From Microbacterium yannicii PS01 (GTDB lineage Bacteria; Actinomycetota; Actinomycetes; Actinomycetales; Microbacteriaceae), in the NCBI RefSeq assembly GCF_000304335.1, contig NZ_CAJF01000007.1:90842-154841 (forward strand): 64,000 bases of DNA, read 5' to 3'. Below are positions 45,815 through 56,047 of this stretch, piece by piece. Below the pieces are notes generated by a model, which saw only the letters and a list, made by a program, of their open reading frames with translations, was not told the origin of the DNA and did no database searches. A program made the translations under genes and the position numbers. Every line of letters starts with the position of its first letter. The first letter of the stretch is position 1.

Positions 45815-47419
45815 GTGACGAAGCCTGTCGTCCTCATCGCCGAAGAGCTCTCTCCTGCCACGATCGACGCCCTCGGCCCCGACTTCGACGTCCGCACCGT
45901 CGACGGCACGGACCGCCCGGCCCTGCTCTCGGCCCTCGCCGACGCGCATGCGGTGCTGATCCGCTCGGCGACAAAGATCGACGCCGAGGCGATCGCCGCC
46001 GCGCCGCGGCTGAAGGTCGTCGCGCGCGCCGGTGTGGGTCTCGACAACGTCGACATCAAGACCGCGACCACGGCGGGCGTCATGGTCGTCAACGCGCCCA
46101 CCTCGAACATCATCTCGGCCGCCGAGCTTACCGTCGGCCATATCCTGAGCCTGGCACGCCGCATCCCCGCCGCGCACGCCTCGCTCGCGACCGGGCAGTG
46201 GAAGCGCAGCGCGTACACCGGCACCGAGCTGTTCGAGAAGACCGTCGGCATCATCGGCCTCGGGCGCATCGGTGCGCTCATCGCCGCGCGCCTCCAGGCA
46301 TTCGGCGTGAACGTCGTCGCCTACGACCCGTATGTGACGCCGACTCGCGCGCAGCAGCTCGGCGTGCAGCTTCTCGAGCTGGACGATCTGCTCGCGCAGA
46401 GCGACTTCGTCACGATCCACATGCCGAAGACCCCCGAGACGACCGGCATGATCGGTGCCGAGCAGTTCCGTCTCATGAAGCCCACGGCCTATGTGGTCAA
46501 CGTCGCGCGCGGCGGGCTGATCGACGAAGAGGCGCTGCACGCGGCGCTGACCGCCGGCGAGATCGCCGGCGCAGGCCTCGATGTGTTCACGAGCGAGCCG
46601 CCTGCGACGGACGGCACCGCCTACCCGCTGCTGAGTCTTCCGAACGTCGTCGTGACGCCGCACCTGGGCGCCTCGACCAACGAGGCGCAGGAGAAGGCAG
46701 GCGTCTCGGTCGCCCGTTCGGTCAAGCTCGCGCTCGAGGGCGACCTCGTGCCCGACGCGGTCAACGTGGCCGGCGGAGTCATCGACCCGTTCGTCCGTCC
46801 GGGAATCGCGCTCGTCGAGCAGCTCGGGCAGTTCTTCACCGGCATCGCGCACAGCGCGCTGACGAGCCTCGACATCGAGGTGCGAGGCGAACTCGCCGCC
46901 TATGACGTCAGCGTCTACCGTCTGGCTGCACTCAAGGGCATCCTGGCCAACGTCGTGAGCGAGAACGTCTCGTACGTCAACGCCCCCCTGTTCGCGGAGC
47001 AGCGCGGCATCGAGACGCGTCTGATCGTCGAGGCCGACAGCCCGCTCTACCGGAACCTCACCGTGCTGCGCGGCACGCTCTCGGACGGCTCGGTGCTGTC
47101 GGTCGCCGGGACGCTCGCCGGCACCCGCATGGTGCCGAAGGTCGTCGGCATCAACGAGTACGAGATCGAGGTTCCGATCGAGCGTCATCACATCGTGATG
47201 CGCTACGCCGACCGCCCCGGCATCGTGGCGATCTATGGCCGCGAGCTCGGCGACGCCGGCATCAACATCGCCGGGCTGCAGGTCGCGCAGGCCGACGCGA
47301 GCGGCCGCGCGCTCTCGGTGCTCACGGTCGATTCCCCGGTGCCCGACGAGCTGCTCGAAGACATGCGCAAGGCTGTCGGGGCCGACCTGTTCCGCCGGAT
47401 CGAGCTCACCGAGGACTGA
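45815..47419 (+). CDS. serA: D-3-phosphoglycerate dehydrogenase
   Basis: 534 residues, the long type with both regulatory domains. The NAD-binding core has VGIIGLGRIGALIAARLQAFG (~residues 142-162), substrate-binding NVARGGLIDEEAL and the catalytic His in VTPHLGASTNEAQ. An intervening (ASB) domain and a C-terminal ACT domain (IVMRYADRPGIVAIYGRELGDAGINIAG) follow. It catalyses the first step of serine synthesis, with serine feedback through ACT. GTG start after GAAGGA. TAGGCT at 45708-45713 may be its -10, giving a leader of about 95 nt. Confidence 0.96.
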   Translation: MTKPVVLIAEELSPATIDALGPDFDVRTVDGTDRPALLSALADAHAVLIRSATKIDAEAIAAAPRLKVVARAGVGLDNVDIKTATTAGVMVVNAPTSNIISAAELTVGHILSLARRIPAAHASLATGQWKRSAYTGTELFEKTVGIIGLGRIGALIAARLQAFGVNVVAYDPYVTPTRAQQLGVQLLELDDLLAQSDFVTIHMPKTPETTGMIGAEQFRLMKPTAYVVNVARGGLIDEEALHAALTAGEIAGAGLDVFTSEPPATDGTAYPLLSLPNVVVTPHLGASTNEAQEKAGVSVARSVKLALEGDLVPDAVNVAGGVIDPFVRPGIALVEQLGQFFTGIAHSALTSLDIEVRGELAAYDVSVYRLAALKGILANVVSENVSYVNAPLFAEQRGIETRLIVEADSPLYRNLTVLRGTLSDGSVLSVAGTLAGTRMVPKVVGINEYEIEVPIERHHIVMRYADRPGIVAIYGRELGDAGINIAGLQVAQADASGRALSVLTVDSPVPDELLEDMRKAVGADLFRRIELTED

Positions 47420-47428
47420 CCGGTCGCC

Positions 47429-47452
47429 CCGGGTGCTGGTACAAGCACCCGG
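47429..47452. terminator. hairpin between convergent serA and tetR
   Basis: CCGGGTGCT (47429-47437) pairs perfectly with AGCACCCGG (47444-47452) across a 6-nt loop. There is no T-run. The position between two converging genes suggests a bidirectional terminator. Confidence 0.6.
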
Positions 47453-47467
47453 CCACGCGGAGGAGCG

Positions 47468-48012
47468 TCAGTGCGCCGCGGCGTCCACGACGCGTGCGAT
47501 GAGAGCCTCGAGGCGGGGACCGCGCGGAACGACGGTGAGCGGGGTGTCGCCACCCAGTGCGTTGTTGAAGTAGAGCCCGTCGCTCACCAGCATGACGAGA
47601 TCCAGCGCCGCGGTGTCCCGCGTGTGAGGCCGCAGCACGTCTTCCCAGCGTGAGCGCATGTCGTTCAGCGCTGCGAGCGCGGGCGCGTTGCCGGACTGCG
47701 CCAGCCGCGACGCGGCGATGATCGCGCGGTCCAGCGGCGCGTCCTCCATGACCGAGGAACGAAGGAAGTACGCGACCGGCCCCTCGGGTGCGGACTCGAT
47801 CGCGGCGATGTCCTCGTCGACGAGCGCCGCGAGGCGGTCGATCAGGCCGGTCTCGAGGGCGTCCTCGAGGCGAAGTGGTAGAGCAGGCCGCCCTTGGAGA
47901 CGCCGGCGGCGCGAGCCGCCGCATCCATCGTCGCCGCCCGCTCTCCCTCGTCGATGAGGATCCGCTCGAAGGCGTCGAGCACCTTCTCGCGGGCGAGGGG
48001 AGGGCGGCTCAT
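47468..48012 (-). pseudogene. TetR-family repressor of MFS pump, single-base frameshift
   Basis: From the ATG at 48012 the frame reads SRPPLAREKVLDAFERILIDEG, then AARAAGVSKGGLLYHFAS, a textbook TetR DNA-binding domain, and then runs out of frame. The adjacent frame continues DALETGLIDRLAALVDED and the full ligand-binding domain to the stop at 47468. One base missing near 47865 (an A on the coding strand, giving ASKDALETGL) would restore a protein of about 181 residues. The C-terminal region is conserved in style, so an error or a very recent mutation is likely. Divergent from the MFS gene, with a shared palindrome. Confidence 0.82.
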
Positions 48013-48051
48013 GCGCTCGATCGTATCGACAGGAGCATCGGCATCCTGATA

Positions 48052-48073
48052 CTATACCGGCTGGACGGTATAG
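48052..48073. promoter_or_regulatory. TetR operator overlapping MFS promoter
   Basis: CTATACCG-GCTGGA-CGGTATAG is a perfect 8-6-8 inverted repeat lying between tetR and the MFS start. A TACTAT hexamer at 48050-48055 (possible -10, with TCGACA at 48026-48031) overlaps its left arm, so bound repressor would block transcription. Confidence 0.75.
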
Positions 48074-48075
48074 AA

Positions 48076-49617
48076 ATGATGACACTCACACAGGAGATCT
48101 CCCTCGCCGAGGCGCAGGGCCGCCGCGTCGGCTGGCGCGGCTGGGCGGCACTGGTCGTGCTCATGCTGCCGGTGCTGCTCGTCTCGGTCGACAACACGGT
48201 ACTCAGCTTCGCTCTGCCCTCGATCGCGCTCGACCTCGAACCCACCAGCACGCAGCAGCTCTGGATCATCGACGCCTACCCGCTGGTCCTCGCCGGCCTG
48301 CTGGTGACCATGGGGACCCTCGGCGACCGCTTCGGACGGCGGCGGATGCTGCTGATCGGCGCGACCGGGTTCGCCGCGGTCTCTGCGCTGGCCGCGTTCG
48401 CCCCGAGTGCGGAGTGGCTGATCGCCGCCCGCGCGGCGATGGGCGTGTTCGGTGCGATGCTGATGCCGTCCACGCTGTCGCTGCTGCGCAGCATCTTCAC
48501 CGACCGCGATCAGCGCCGTCTGGCGATCGCCGTCTGGGCCGCGATGTTCTCGGCGGGCTCGGCCCTCGGGCCCATCGTCGGCGGTCTTCTCCTCGAGCAC
48601 TTCTCGTGGGGCTCGGTGTTCCTCATGGCGGTGCCCGTGCTCGTCCCGCTGCTGATCCTCGCGCCGATCCTGGTCCCCGAGAGCCGTGACCCGAAGCCGG
48701 GTCGCATCGACCCGCTCAGCATCGCACTGTCGATGGCGACCATGATCCCGGTCGTCTACGGGATCAAGGAGCTCGCCGTGCACGGCCCGGGCCTCGGCGC
48801 CTGGCTCCCCGTCGCGGGGGGCATCGGCTTCGGCATCCTGTTCGTCCGCCGCCAGCTCCGCGCCTCGGCGCCGATGCTCGACATGCGCCTGTTCCGGCAG
48901 GGCACCTTCAGCGGCGCACTGGCGGTCAACCTGCTGAGCGTCATCGCCCTCGTGGGCTTCCTCTACTTCGTCGCGCAGCACCTGCAGCTCGTCGTGGGAC
49001 TGTCGCCGATGATGGCAGGTCTCGCACTCGTCCCGGGGCTGGCGATGATGATCGTGTCGGGGCTCGCGGTCGTGCCGATCGCGAAGAGGTGGCCTGCTCG
49101 CCTGGTGGTGCCGACGGCGCTGATCTTCTCGCTCGCGGGCTACGTCGCGGTCGCGTTCGCCACCGGCAGCGGCAGCCTGGCGGCGCTGGTCGCCGCCTTC
49201 GTCTCGCTCGGCATCGGCATCGGCGCGGCCGAGACCGTCTCGAACGAGCTCGTGCTCGCCAGCGCCCCGCCCGCCAAGGCCGGCGCGGCCAGCGCCGTGT
49301 CCGAGACCGCGTACGAGCTGGGCGCCGTGCTGGGCACGACCGTGCTCGGCGGCATCCTCACCGCGCTGTACCGGACCAATCTCGTGATCCCCGACGGCGT
49401 GCCGGATGCCGCGGCCGCCGCCTCGGAAGAGACTCTCGCCGGCGCGATCCATGCCGCCGACCTCCTCGGCGGTGCGGCCGGTGAAGCCCTGCGAGACGCC
49501 GCGGCTCATGCCTTCGACGCCGGGGTCACCGTCACCGCGCTCATCGGCGCCGGTCTCGTTGTCCTCGCCGGGGTCGTCGCGGCCACTACCCTGGGAGGGT
49601 CCCGCCAGAAGTCGTAG
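48076..49617 (+). CDS. MFS efflux transporter, DHA2 (14-helix) family
   Basis: 513 residues. Motif LDRFGRRR-like [16 protein letters not shown] between helices 2 and 3, and motif C-like [33 protein letters not shown], are typical of QacA/SmvA-type drug/H+ antiporters. The conserved Asp in helix 1 ([15 protein letters not shown]) is present. Likely substrates are cationic or amphipathic toxins (family knowledge). No Shine-Dalgarno; the start follows the operator by 2 bp. The divergent TetR is its probable repressor. Confidence 0.92.
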   Translation: MMTLTQEISLAEAQGRRVGWRGWAALVVLMLPVLLVSVDNTVLSFALPSIALDLEPTSTQQLWIIDAYPLVLAGLLVTMGTLGDRFGRRRMLLIGATGFAAVSALAAFAPSAEWLIAARAAMGVFGAMLMPSTLSLLRSIFTDRDQRRLAIAVWAAMFSAGSALGPIVGGLLLEHFSWGSVFLMAVPVLVPLLILAPILVPESRDPKPGRIDPLSIALSMATMIPVVYGIKELAVHGPGLGAWLPVAGGIGFGILFVRRQLRASAPMLDMRLFRQGTFSGALAVNLLSVIALVGFLYFVAQHLQLVVGLSPMMAGLALVPGLAMMIVSGLAVVPIAKRWPARLVVPTALIFSLAGYVAVAFATGSGSLAALVAAFVSLGIGIGAAETVSNELVLASAPPAKAGAASAVSETAYELGAVLGTTVLGGILTALYRTNLVIPDGVPDAAAAASEETLAGAIHAADLLGGAAGEALRDAAAHAFDAGVTVTALIGAGLVVLAGVVAATTLGGSRQKS

Positions 49618-49624
49618 GAGCACC

Positions 49625-50677
49625 ATGTCGCGTGTCGTGAAACTCGCCGTCATCCCCGGAGACGGCATCGGTCCTGAGGTCATCGCCGAGGCCGAGAAGG
49701 CGCTCGATGCGGCCACCGCCGGCACCGGCATCCGCTTCGAGAAGACGCGCTTCTCGCTGGGTGCCACGCGCTTCCTCGAGACCGGGCAGACGCTCACGGA
49801 CGCCGACCTCGCAGCGATCTCCGAGCACGATGCGATCCTGCTCGGCGCCGTCGGCGGCGTGCCGGGCGACCCCCGGCTGAAGAACGCCAACATCGAGCGC
49901 GGCCTGCTTCTGCGGCTGCGGTTCGAGCTCGACCACTACGTCAATCTGCGCCCCTCGAAGCTGTACCCCGGAGTGCCGGGCCCGCTGGCCCGGCCCGGCG
50001 ACATCGACTTCGTCGTGGTGCGCGAGGGCACCGAGGGACCGTATGTCGGCAACGGCGGGTCGATCCGAACCGGCACTCCGCACGAGGTCGCCAACGAGAC
50101 ATCGGTCAACACGGCGTTCGGGGTCGAGCGGGTGGTCCGCTACGCGTTCGACCTCGCGGAACGCCGCTCGAAGCGGCTGACGCTGGTGCACAAGACCAAC
50201 GTGCTGGTGCACGCCGGCGGGATTTGGAAGCGACTCGTCGATGAGGTCGCGCGCGAGCATCCCGCCGTGGCCGTAGACTACGTCCACGTCGATGCGGCCA
50301 CCATCTACCTGGTCACGAACCCCGGCCGATTCGACGTGATCGTCACCGACAACCTCTTCGGGGACATCCTCACGGACCTGGCCGGAGCCGTCACCGGTGG
50401 CATCGGCCTCGCCGCCTCGGGCAACATCAATCCCGACGGCGCGTTCCCCTCGATGTTCGAGCCCGTCCACGGTTCGGCGCCCGACATCGCGGGCCAGCAG
50501 AAGGCCGATCCCACGGCCGCCATCCTCTCCGTCGCACTCCTGCTCGATCACCTCGGGCTCCAGAGCGAAGCGCAGCGCGTCACCACCGCTGTCGAAGAGG
50601 ATCTCGCCGGCCGGGACTCCTCCGTCCGCACCACGGCGCAGATCGGCGACGCCATCGTCGCCCGCCTCCAGGCGTAA
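49625..50677 (+). CDS. leuB: 3-isopropylmalate dehydrogenase
   Basis: 350 residues. [20 protein letters not shown] opens the protein, followed by [38 protein letters not shown] and [29 protein letters not shown] (metal-binding aspartates). It oxidatively decarboxylates 3-isopropylmalate with NAD+ in leucine synthesis. AGGAG overlaps the stop of the MFS gene 4 nt before the ATG. Confidence 0.96.
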   Translation: MSRVVKLAVIPGDGIGPEVIAEAEKALDAATAGTGIRFEKTRFSLGATRFLETGQTLTDADLAAISEHDAILLGAVGGVPGDPRLKNANIERGLLLRLRFELDHYVNLRPSKLYPGVPGPLARPGDIDFVVVREGTEGPYVGNGGSIRTGTPHEVANETSVNTAFGVERVVRYAFDLAERRSKRLTLVHKTNVLVHAGGIWKRLVDEVAREHPAVAVDYVHVDAATIYLVTNPGRFDVIVTDNLFGDILTDLAGAVTGGIGLAASGNINPDGAFPSMFEPVHGSAPDIAGQQKADPTAAILSVALLLDHLGLQSEAQRVTTAVEEDLAGRDSSVRTTAQIGDAIVARLQA

Positions 50678-50740
50678 CCTGGACCGAGCAGCGCCGCCAC
50701 CGACCCGCGGATGCGATCCGCACGAAAGTACAGGCTCGTC

Positions 50741-51847
50741 ATGACCCTCATCGACTCCGACCCCGACACCGGACTCGCCCCGCTCGAGTTCACCGTCAAT
50801 CGCAACCTGCAGGCGAAGAGCGCACAGCAGCGCGAAGAGATCCTCGCCAACCCCGGCTTCGGCACGAGCTTCACCGACCACATGGTCGATATCTGCTGGT
50901 CCGTCGGCGGCGGCTGGCACCGTCCACGTGTTCAGCCGTACGGTCCGCTCTCGCTCGACCCGGCGGCCGCGGTGCTTCACTACGGCCAGGAGATCTTCGA
51001 GGGCATCAAGGCCTACCGCCACGCTGACGGGTCGATCCACACCTTCCGGCCCGACCAGAACGGCCGACGTCTGCAGCGCTCCGCGCGCCGCCTGGCGCTG
51101 CCGGAGCTCCCGGTGTCGTACTTCATCCAGTCCCTGCGAGAGCTGATCGCGGTGGACGGCGACTGGGTGCCCGCCGGCGCCGACCAGAGCCTGTACCTGC
51201 GCCCGTTCATGTTCGCGAAAGAGGCGTTCCTGGGCGTGCGTCCGGCGCACAAGGTCGGGTACTACGTCATCGCCTCGCCCGCGGGCGCCTACTTCAAGGG
51301 CGGCGTGCAGCCGGTGTCGATCTGGCTCAGCGAGGACTACGCCCGGGCCGGCAAGGGCGGCACGGGGGCGGCCAAGACCGGCGGGAACTACGCCGCGAGC
51401 CTGCTGCCGCAGTCCGAGGCCTACGAGAACGAGTGCGACCAGGTGGTCTTCCTCGATCAGGACCGCAACGTCGAGGAGCTCGGCGGCATGAACGTGGTGT
51501 TCGTCTACAAGGACGGCACGCTGGTAACGCCGCAGTCCGACTCCATCCTCGAGGGCATCACGCGGGATTCGATCCTGCAGCTCGCCGCCGACCGCGGTCA
51601 CAAGATCCAAGGACGCGCGGTGTCGTTCGACGAGTGGCGCCAGGGAGTGGCGTCCGGTGACATCGTAGAGGTGTTCGCCTGCGGCACGGCCGCGGTGGTC
51701 ACGCCGATCGGCATGCTGAAGGGCAAGGACTTCGTCGACGAGCAGCCCATCGGCGAGCTCGCGCTGTCGCTGCGGGAAGAGCTCACCGACATCCAGTACG
51801 GCCGCCGCGAAGACAAGCACGGCTGGCTCGTCCGTCTCGACGGATAG
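50741..51847 (+). CDS. ilvE: branched-chain amino-acid aminotransferase
   Basis: 368 residues, PLP fold type IV. Landmarks are HYGQEIFEGIKAYRHADGSI, RPFMFAKEAFLGVRPA, the PLP Lys in AAKTGGNYAASLLPQ (~Lys212) and ELGGMNVVFV with ITRDSILQLA. It makes valine, leucine and isoleucine from their 2-oxoacids and glutamate. The ATG at 50741 was chosen over an upstream in-frame start because the protein then begins as other actinobacterial IlvE do. Confidence 0.95.
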   Translation: MTLIDSDPDTGLAPLEFTVNRNLQAKSAQQREEILANPGFGTSFTDHMVDICWSVGGGWHRPRVQPYGPLSLDPAAAVLHYGQEIFEGIKAYRHADGSIHTFRPDQNGRRLQRSARRLALPELPVSYFIQSLRELIAVDGDWVPAGADQSLYLRPFMFAKEAFLGVRPAHKVGYYVIASPAGAYFKGGVQPVSIWLSEDYARAGKGGTGAAKTGGNYAASLLPQSEAYENECDQVVFLDQDRNVEELGGMNVVFVYKDGTLVTPQSDSILEGITRDSILQLAADRGHKIQGRAVSFDEWRQGVASGDIVEVFACGTAAVVTPIGMLKGKDFVDEQPIGELALSLREELTDIQYGRREDKHGWLVRLDG

Positions 51848-51856
51848 GGTCGTCGG

Positions 51857-52624
51857 GTGAGGATCGCGCGCTTCAGTCACAACGACGCCATCAGATTCGG
51901 GATCGTCGACGAGGGCGAGCTGGTCGTCCTCGCGGGCGACCCGATGTTCGCCGGGTACGAGACGACGGGGGAGCGGGTGCCGCTTTCGGACGCGGCGCTC
52001 CTGGCGCCCGTCATCCCGCGCTCGAAGGTCGTCTGCGTGGGGCGCAACTACCGCGATCACGCAGCCGAGCTCGGCAACGACGTGCCGACGGCGCCGATGC
52101 TCTTCTTCAAGCCCAACACGGCGGTGGTCGGGCCCGGCGACGCGGTCACGCTGCCCCGCGGCTCGGAGTTCATCAGCTTCGAGGGCGAACTGGCGGCCGT
52201 CATCGGCCGAATCGCCAAGAACGTGCAGGCCGAGAGCGCGCTGGACTACGTGTTCGGCTACACGATCGCCAACGATCTCACCGCCCGGGACTGGCAGAAG
52301 TCCGACGGACAGTGGGCGCGGGCCAAGGGGTTCGACTCATCATGCCCGCTGGGCCCGGCGATCGAGACCGACTTCGATCCGAGCGGCGACGCCGTTCTGA
52401 CGACTCGGCTGAACGGCGAAGTGCGTCAGCAGGGTCCGATCAGCGACATGATCTTCTCCCTCGCCGACGTCATCGCCTACGCCTCGGCGGCGTTCACCCT
52501 GCTGCCCGGCGACGTGATCCTGACCGGAACCCCGGCAGGGGTCGGCCAGATCGTGGCCGGCGATGTCGTCGAGGTCGAGGTCACCGGCCTCGGCATCCTG
52601 CGCAACACGGCCCGAGACGTCTGA
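51857..52624 (+). CDS. fumarylacetoacetate hydrolase (FAH) family protein
   Basis: 255 residues. FAH-fold metal ligands are visible: VCVGRNYRDHAAELGND, FISFEGELAAVIGR (E..E), VFGYTIANDLTARDWQ (D) and LPGDVILTGTPAGVG. Relatives hydrolyse or decarboxylate 2-oxo/acylpyruvate-type acids; the exact substrate is open. TAGGGT lies 6 nt before the GTG start, a leaderless pattern, only 9 bp after ilvE. Confidence 0.88.
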   Translation: MRIARFSHNDAIRFGIVDEGELVVLAGDPMFAGYETTGERVPLSDAALLAPVIPRSKVVCVGRNYRDHAAELGNDVPTAPMLFFKPNTAVVGPGDAVTLPRGSEFISFEGELAAVIGRIAKNVQAESALDYVFGYTIANDLTARDWQKSDGQWARAKGFDSSCPLGPAIETDFDPSGDAVLTTRLNGEVRQQGPISDMIFSLADVIAYASAAFTLLPGDVILTGTPAGVGQIVAGDVVEVEVTGLGILRNTARDV

Positions 52625-52643
52625 GTCGGTGGGATCCGCTCCG

Positions 52644-53919
52644 ATGGGCGAGACGGATGCCGCGGACCTGACGCTCGCCGACGTCGCTGTGATCCAGCGA
52701 CGGACGGTGTGGGTCCTCGCGCTGGGCCAGGTCCTCGGCGGCCTGGCCTTCGGCGCCACCGTCTCGCTCGGCGCGGTGCTGGCCGCGCGCCTATCCGGGG
52801 ACGAGGCTTTCTCGGGTCTCGCGGCCGCCGCGGTCACGCTGGGAACGGCGGCGCTGGCGGTGCCGTTCGCGGCGCTCGCGCGGCGGCGCGGCCGGCGGCC
52901 GTCGCTGGCGCTGGGAATGGCGATCGCGCTGGTCGGTGTGGGGCTCGTCGTCGTCAGCGCGGCGCTCGTCTCGTTCCCGTTGCTGCTCATCGCGTTCGGA
53001 CTGGTGGGCGCGGGCCAGGCCGTCAATCTGCAGACCCGCTTCGCCGCAGCCGATCTCGCCACCGACGCCACACGGGGGCGCGACCTGTCGCTCGTCGTGT
53101 GGGCGACGACGATCGGCGCCGTGCTCGGCCCGAACCTGACCGGTCCCGGCGAAGCCCTCGGCGGCATGTTCGGCATGCCGCCGCTGACCGGCCCGTACGT
53201 GTTCACGGTCGTCGCCCAGATGCTCGGGATCGCGCTCTACCTCGTCGCGCTGCGTCCCGACCCGCTGCGCCTCGCGCAGCAGCTGGTGGCCCGTGACGCG
53301 GGCACGATCGGCTCGCGCATCGCCAAGCCCGACGATCGTGTGGTGGCACGTTTCGCGATCTTCGCCGTGGCGGCTGCCCACGGCACGATGGTGTCGGTCA
53401 TGGCGATGACCCCGGTTCACCTGCTCCACATGCTCGGCGGTGACGATGCCGGATCGCTCTCGGTGATCGGCACGACCATCAGTCTGCACATCGCCGGGAT
53501 GTTCGCGCTGTCGCCCGTCTTCGGCATCCTCGCCGACCGTGTCGGTCGTGTTCCGACCATCCTCATCGGTCAGGCGCTGCTCACCGCCGCCCTCGTGACG
53601 GCGTCCTGGTCAGGACTCCACTCTGGCGGTCACTGTCGCGCTCGTGCTCCTGGGTCTCGGGTGGAGCGCTTCGACGGTCGCGGGCTCGGCACTCCTCACA
53701 GAGGCGTCCTCTGAGGAGCTCCGCACACGACGGCAGGGACGAAGCGATCTCATCATGAGCCTGGTCGGCGCTGCCGGAGCGATCGGTTCGGGGATCGTGC
53801 TGTCGTGGATCGGTTACGGCGGCCTCGCCCTCGTCGTCGGCATCCTGGTGGTCGCGACCGTCGCATTCTCTCCGCTCGGGCGTCGCCGCGACGCGGCGCC
53901 GGTCGGCGTCGACGACTGA
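52644..53919 (+). pseudogene. MFS transporter with single-base frameshift
   Basis: From ATG 52644 the protein reads as a normal MFS permease (QRRTVWVLALGQVLGGLAFGATVSLG, FAALARRRGRRPSLALGM, VSVMAMTPVHLLHML) through SGLH, then leaves frame. The +1 frame continues LAVTVALVLLGLGWSASTVAGSALLTEASSEELRTRRQG to 53919, exactly the missing last helices. Deleting one base at about 53622 rejoins them into ~424 residues. Substrate unknown. Whether this is a real mutation or a sequence error is unresolved. Confidence 0.8.
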
Positions 53920-53940
53920 GGCCGCGGCGCCGCGGCGCGC

Positions 53941-55011
53941 TCAGCGCCCGAGCGCTGCGAGGGCCGAGTCGACGTCGCTCTCGTCGTTGAAGACGTGGAA
54001 CGCCACGCGCGCCCGACCGGCGCGACCGGATGCGACCATGCCGGCGCTCGTCAGACGCGCCAGGTCCGCGCCTCCCGGGTCGGTCCAGGTGACGATCGCG
54101 GATGCTCTGACGGGTTCGGCGATTCGCGCTCCGGAGCGGAAGGCGGCGGCGAGGCCGGTCGCGTGGGCTCGCAGAGCGTCGGGGTCCAGCGAGGCGAACA
54201 GCTCCAGCGCCGGCGCCGCGCCGACGAAGGCCTGCCAGGCCGGCGACACATCGAAGCGCCGGGCATCGCCTGCCAGGCGACCGTCCCCGCCGTAGCACGA
54301 CGCCCACGGATCCTCGCCGGCGTACCAGCCCGCCAGCCGTGCTGGCATCTCGCGCAGAAGGCGGTCCGAGACCGTCAGGAACGACACTCCGCGCGGCGCG
54401 CAAAGCCACTTGTACGCGTGGCAGATCACCGCGTCGAAGCGTGAGGCCTGCACCGGCAGCCAGCCGACGGCCTGGGTCGCGTCGCAGAGGGTGAGCGCGC
54501 CGTGCCGTTCGGCGGCGGCGACGATCGCATCCGCGTCGGCCACGTCGCCGGTCGCGGACTGCACCACGGAGAACGCGATCAGGCGGGTCTCGTTGCTCAC
54601 ATGGTCCGCGAGGTCGGCGAGAGGAGCGGTGCGCACACGGATGCCGCGCCCGGCGTGGACGAAGGGCAGCACGATCGATGAGAACTCTCCCTCGGGGACC
54701 AGCACCTCCGATCCGTCCGGCAGTGCTCCGGCGACGAGCGCCGCCGACACCGACGCCTGCGATCCGATCGCGACGCGGCCGGGTGCGATGTGCACGAGTT
54801 CCGCGAACAGCGCCCGCGTCTGCTCGACCGCGGCCGAGTACGCGGTGAGGTCCGGGACTCCGCCGGCCGCAGCCTCGACGTCGGCGGTGACCGCTCGGAC
54901 GGTCGCTCGCGGCGGCAGGCCGACCGTGCAGGCCGCGAGGTAGCCGCGTCCGCCGGCGAAGGCGGCACGGGCGTCCGAGATCGAGAGCGGAACCGAGGCG
55001 AGGGATGACAT
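53941..55011 (-). CDS. class V aminotransferase-fold PLP enzyme
   Basis: 356 residues. Fold type I class V pattern: YLAACTVGLPPRATVRAV, VAIGSQASVSAALVAGALP, the PLP-phenol Asp block LTLCDATQAVGWLPV and the Schiff-base Lys in AVICHAYKWLCAPRGVSFL. Relatives include cysteine desulfurase-like and kynureninase-like enzymes; the reaction is not assigned. Divergent from a LysR gene whose palindromes lie between them; convergent with the MFS gene. Confidence 0.87.
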   Translation of the reverse strand: MSSLASVPLSISDARAAFAGGRGYLAACTVGLPPRATVRAVTADVEAAAGGVPDLTAYSAAVEQTRALFAELVHIAPGRVAIGSQASVSAALVAGALPDGSEVLVPEGEFSSIVLPFVHAGRGIRVRTAPLADLADHVSNETRLIAFSVVQSATGDVADADAIVAAAERHGALTLCDATQAVGWLPVQASRFDAVICHAYKWLCAPRGVSFLTVSDRLLREMPARLAGWYAGEDPWASCYGGDGRLAGDARRFDVSPAWQAFVGAAPALELFASLDPDALRAHATGLAAAFRSGARIAEPVRASAIVTWTDPGGADLARLTSAGMVASGRAGRARVAFHVFNDESDVDSALAALGR

Positions 55012-55058
55012 GGGTCCAGCGTCCTCGCTTCCACATCGCACGTCTACAGCAGGTGTCT

Positions 55059-55094
55059 CATGATTCTCATGCCGGCCGCTTATGATTCGATCAT
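55059..55094. promoter_or_regulatory. paired palindromes in LysR/aminotransferase intergenic region
   Basis: CATGA-TTC-TCATG (55059-55071) and ATGAT-TCG-ATCAT (55082-55094) are both perfect 5-3-5 inverted repeats, with centres 23 bp apart. The second overlaps the LysR start codon. This arrangement fits LysR binding for autorepression and control of the divergent aminotransferase. Confidence 0.6.
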
Positions 55095-56037
55095 GACCGA
55101 CCGCCTCGACGATCCGGGATTCGATGCCCGAGAGCTCAGAGTGGTGAAGGCGGTGGCCGACACCGGCTCGATCACGGCTGCGGCGGCACAGCTCGGCTTC
55201 AGCCAGCCCGCGGTGAGCCAGCAGCTGCGGCGGCTGGAAGAGCGACTCGGCGTCGCCCTCGTGGAGCGCGTGGGTCGCGGCGTGCGCGTCACGGAGGCGG
55301 GCCGGGTGCTGGCGCACCATGCCGCAGCGGTGACGACGGCGCTCGACGCCGCAGCCGGCGAGCTCGCCGAGCTCCGGGGCCTGCGTTCCGCCAAGGTGCG
55401 CCTCGCGGGCTTCCCCTCCGCTTCGCCCACCGTCGTGCCTCGGCTGCTCGCCGACCTGGCCCTGCGGCATCCGGGGATCTCCCTGACCTACGTCGAGGCG
55501 GAGCCGCCGGAGGCCGTGCAGGCCGTGCGGGAGGACCGAACCGACATCGCCCTCACCTTCAGCTATCCGGGTGACCGCGAGGACCCCCACGGCTCCAGTG
55601 CCCGGGGACTCGCGGTCCGCGCGCTGGGGACCGACGATCTGCTCGCGGTGCTCCCGGCCGCCCATCCGGCGTCGGACTCGGGCTCCGTCGATGTCGGGGC
55701 CTTGGCCGGGGACGACTGGATCGCCGGCTGCCCGCGCTGCCGTGGGCATCTGCTGGAGCTGTGCGGACGGGCCGGCTTCGCGCCGCACATCGCGTTCGAG
55801 ACCGACAACGTCGTGGCCGTGGAGGGACTGGTGGCTCAGGGTATCGGGGTGGCGGTGCTGCCGCGCATGGCGGTGGAGTCGTTTCCGCCACTGCCGGGCA
55901 TCGCGGTCGTTCCCCTGCCGCCGGGGGAGGAGCGCACGATCCACGCCGTCACCGCACGCGGTGCCGATCGGGTCCCGGCGGTGCGCGCCACGCTGACGGC
56001 CCTTGCCCGGCTCGTCGGCCCCGTCCCCGCGAACTAA
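55093..56037 (+). CDS. LysR-family transcriptional regulator
   Basis: 314 residues. The N-terminal winged helix is [57 protein letters not shown]; the effector domain follows. [14 protein letters not shown] segment (residues ~210-222) holds three cysteines that could sense metal or redox, which is unusual in this position. The ATG at 55093 starts the standard LysR N-terminus; an earlier in-frame ATG at 55060 would lie inside the first palindrome. Confidence 0.92.
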   Translation: MTDRLDDPGFDARELRVVKAVADTGSITAAAAQLGFSQPAVSQQLRRLEERLGVALVERVGRGVRVTEAGRVLAHHAAAVTTALDAAAGELAELRGLRSAKVRLAGFPSASPTVVPRLLADLALRHPGISLTYVEAEPPEAVQAVREDRTDIALTFSYPGDREDPHGSSARGLAVRALGTDDLLAVLPAAHPASDSGSVDVGALAGDDWIAGCPRCRGHLLELCGRAGFAPHIAFETDNVVAVEGLVAQGIGVAVLPRMAVESFPPLPGIAVVPLPPGEERTIHAVTARGADRVPAVRATLTALARLVGPVPAN

Positions 56038-56047
56038 ACTCGGGGCG

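Noticed and set aside
49586..52060. 824-residue frame antisense to leuB and ilvE
   Set aside because: It is antisense to two well-recognised biosynthetic genes and has no domain signature.
53921..53936. GCCGCGGC/GCCGCGGC palindrome as terminator
   Set aside because: It has no loop and no T-run, and such strings arise easily at this GC content.
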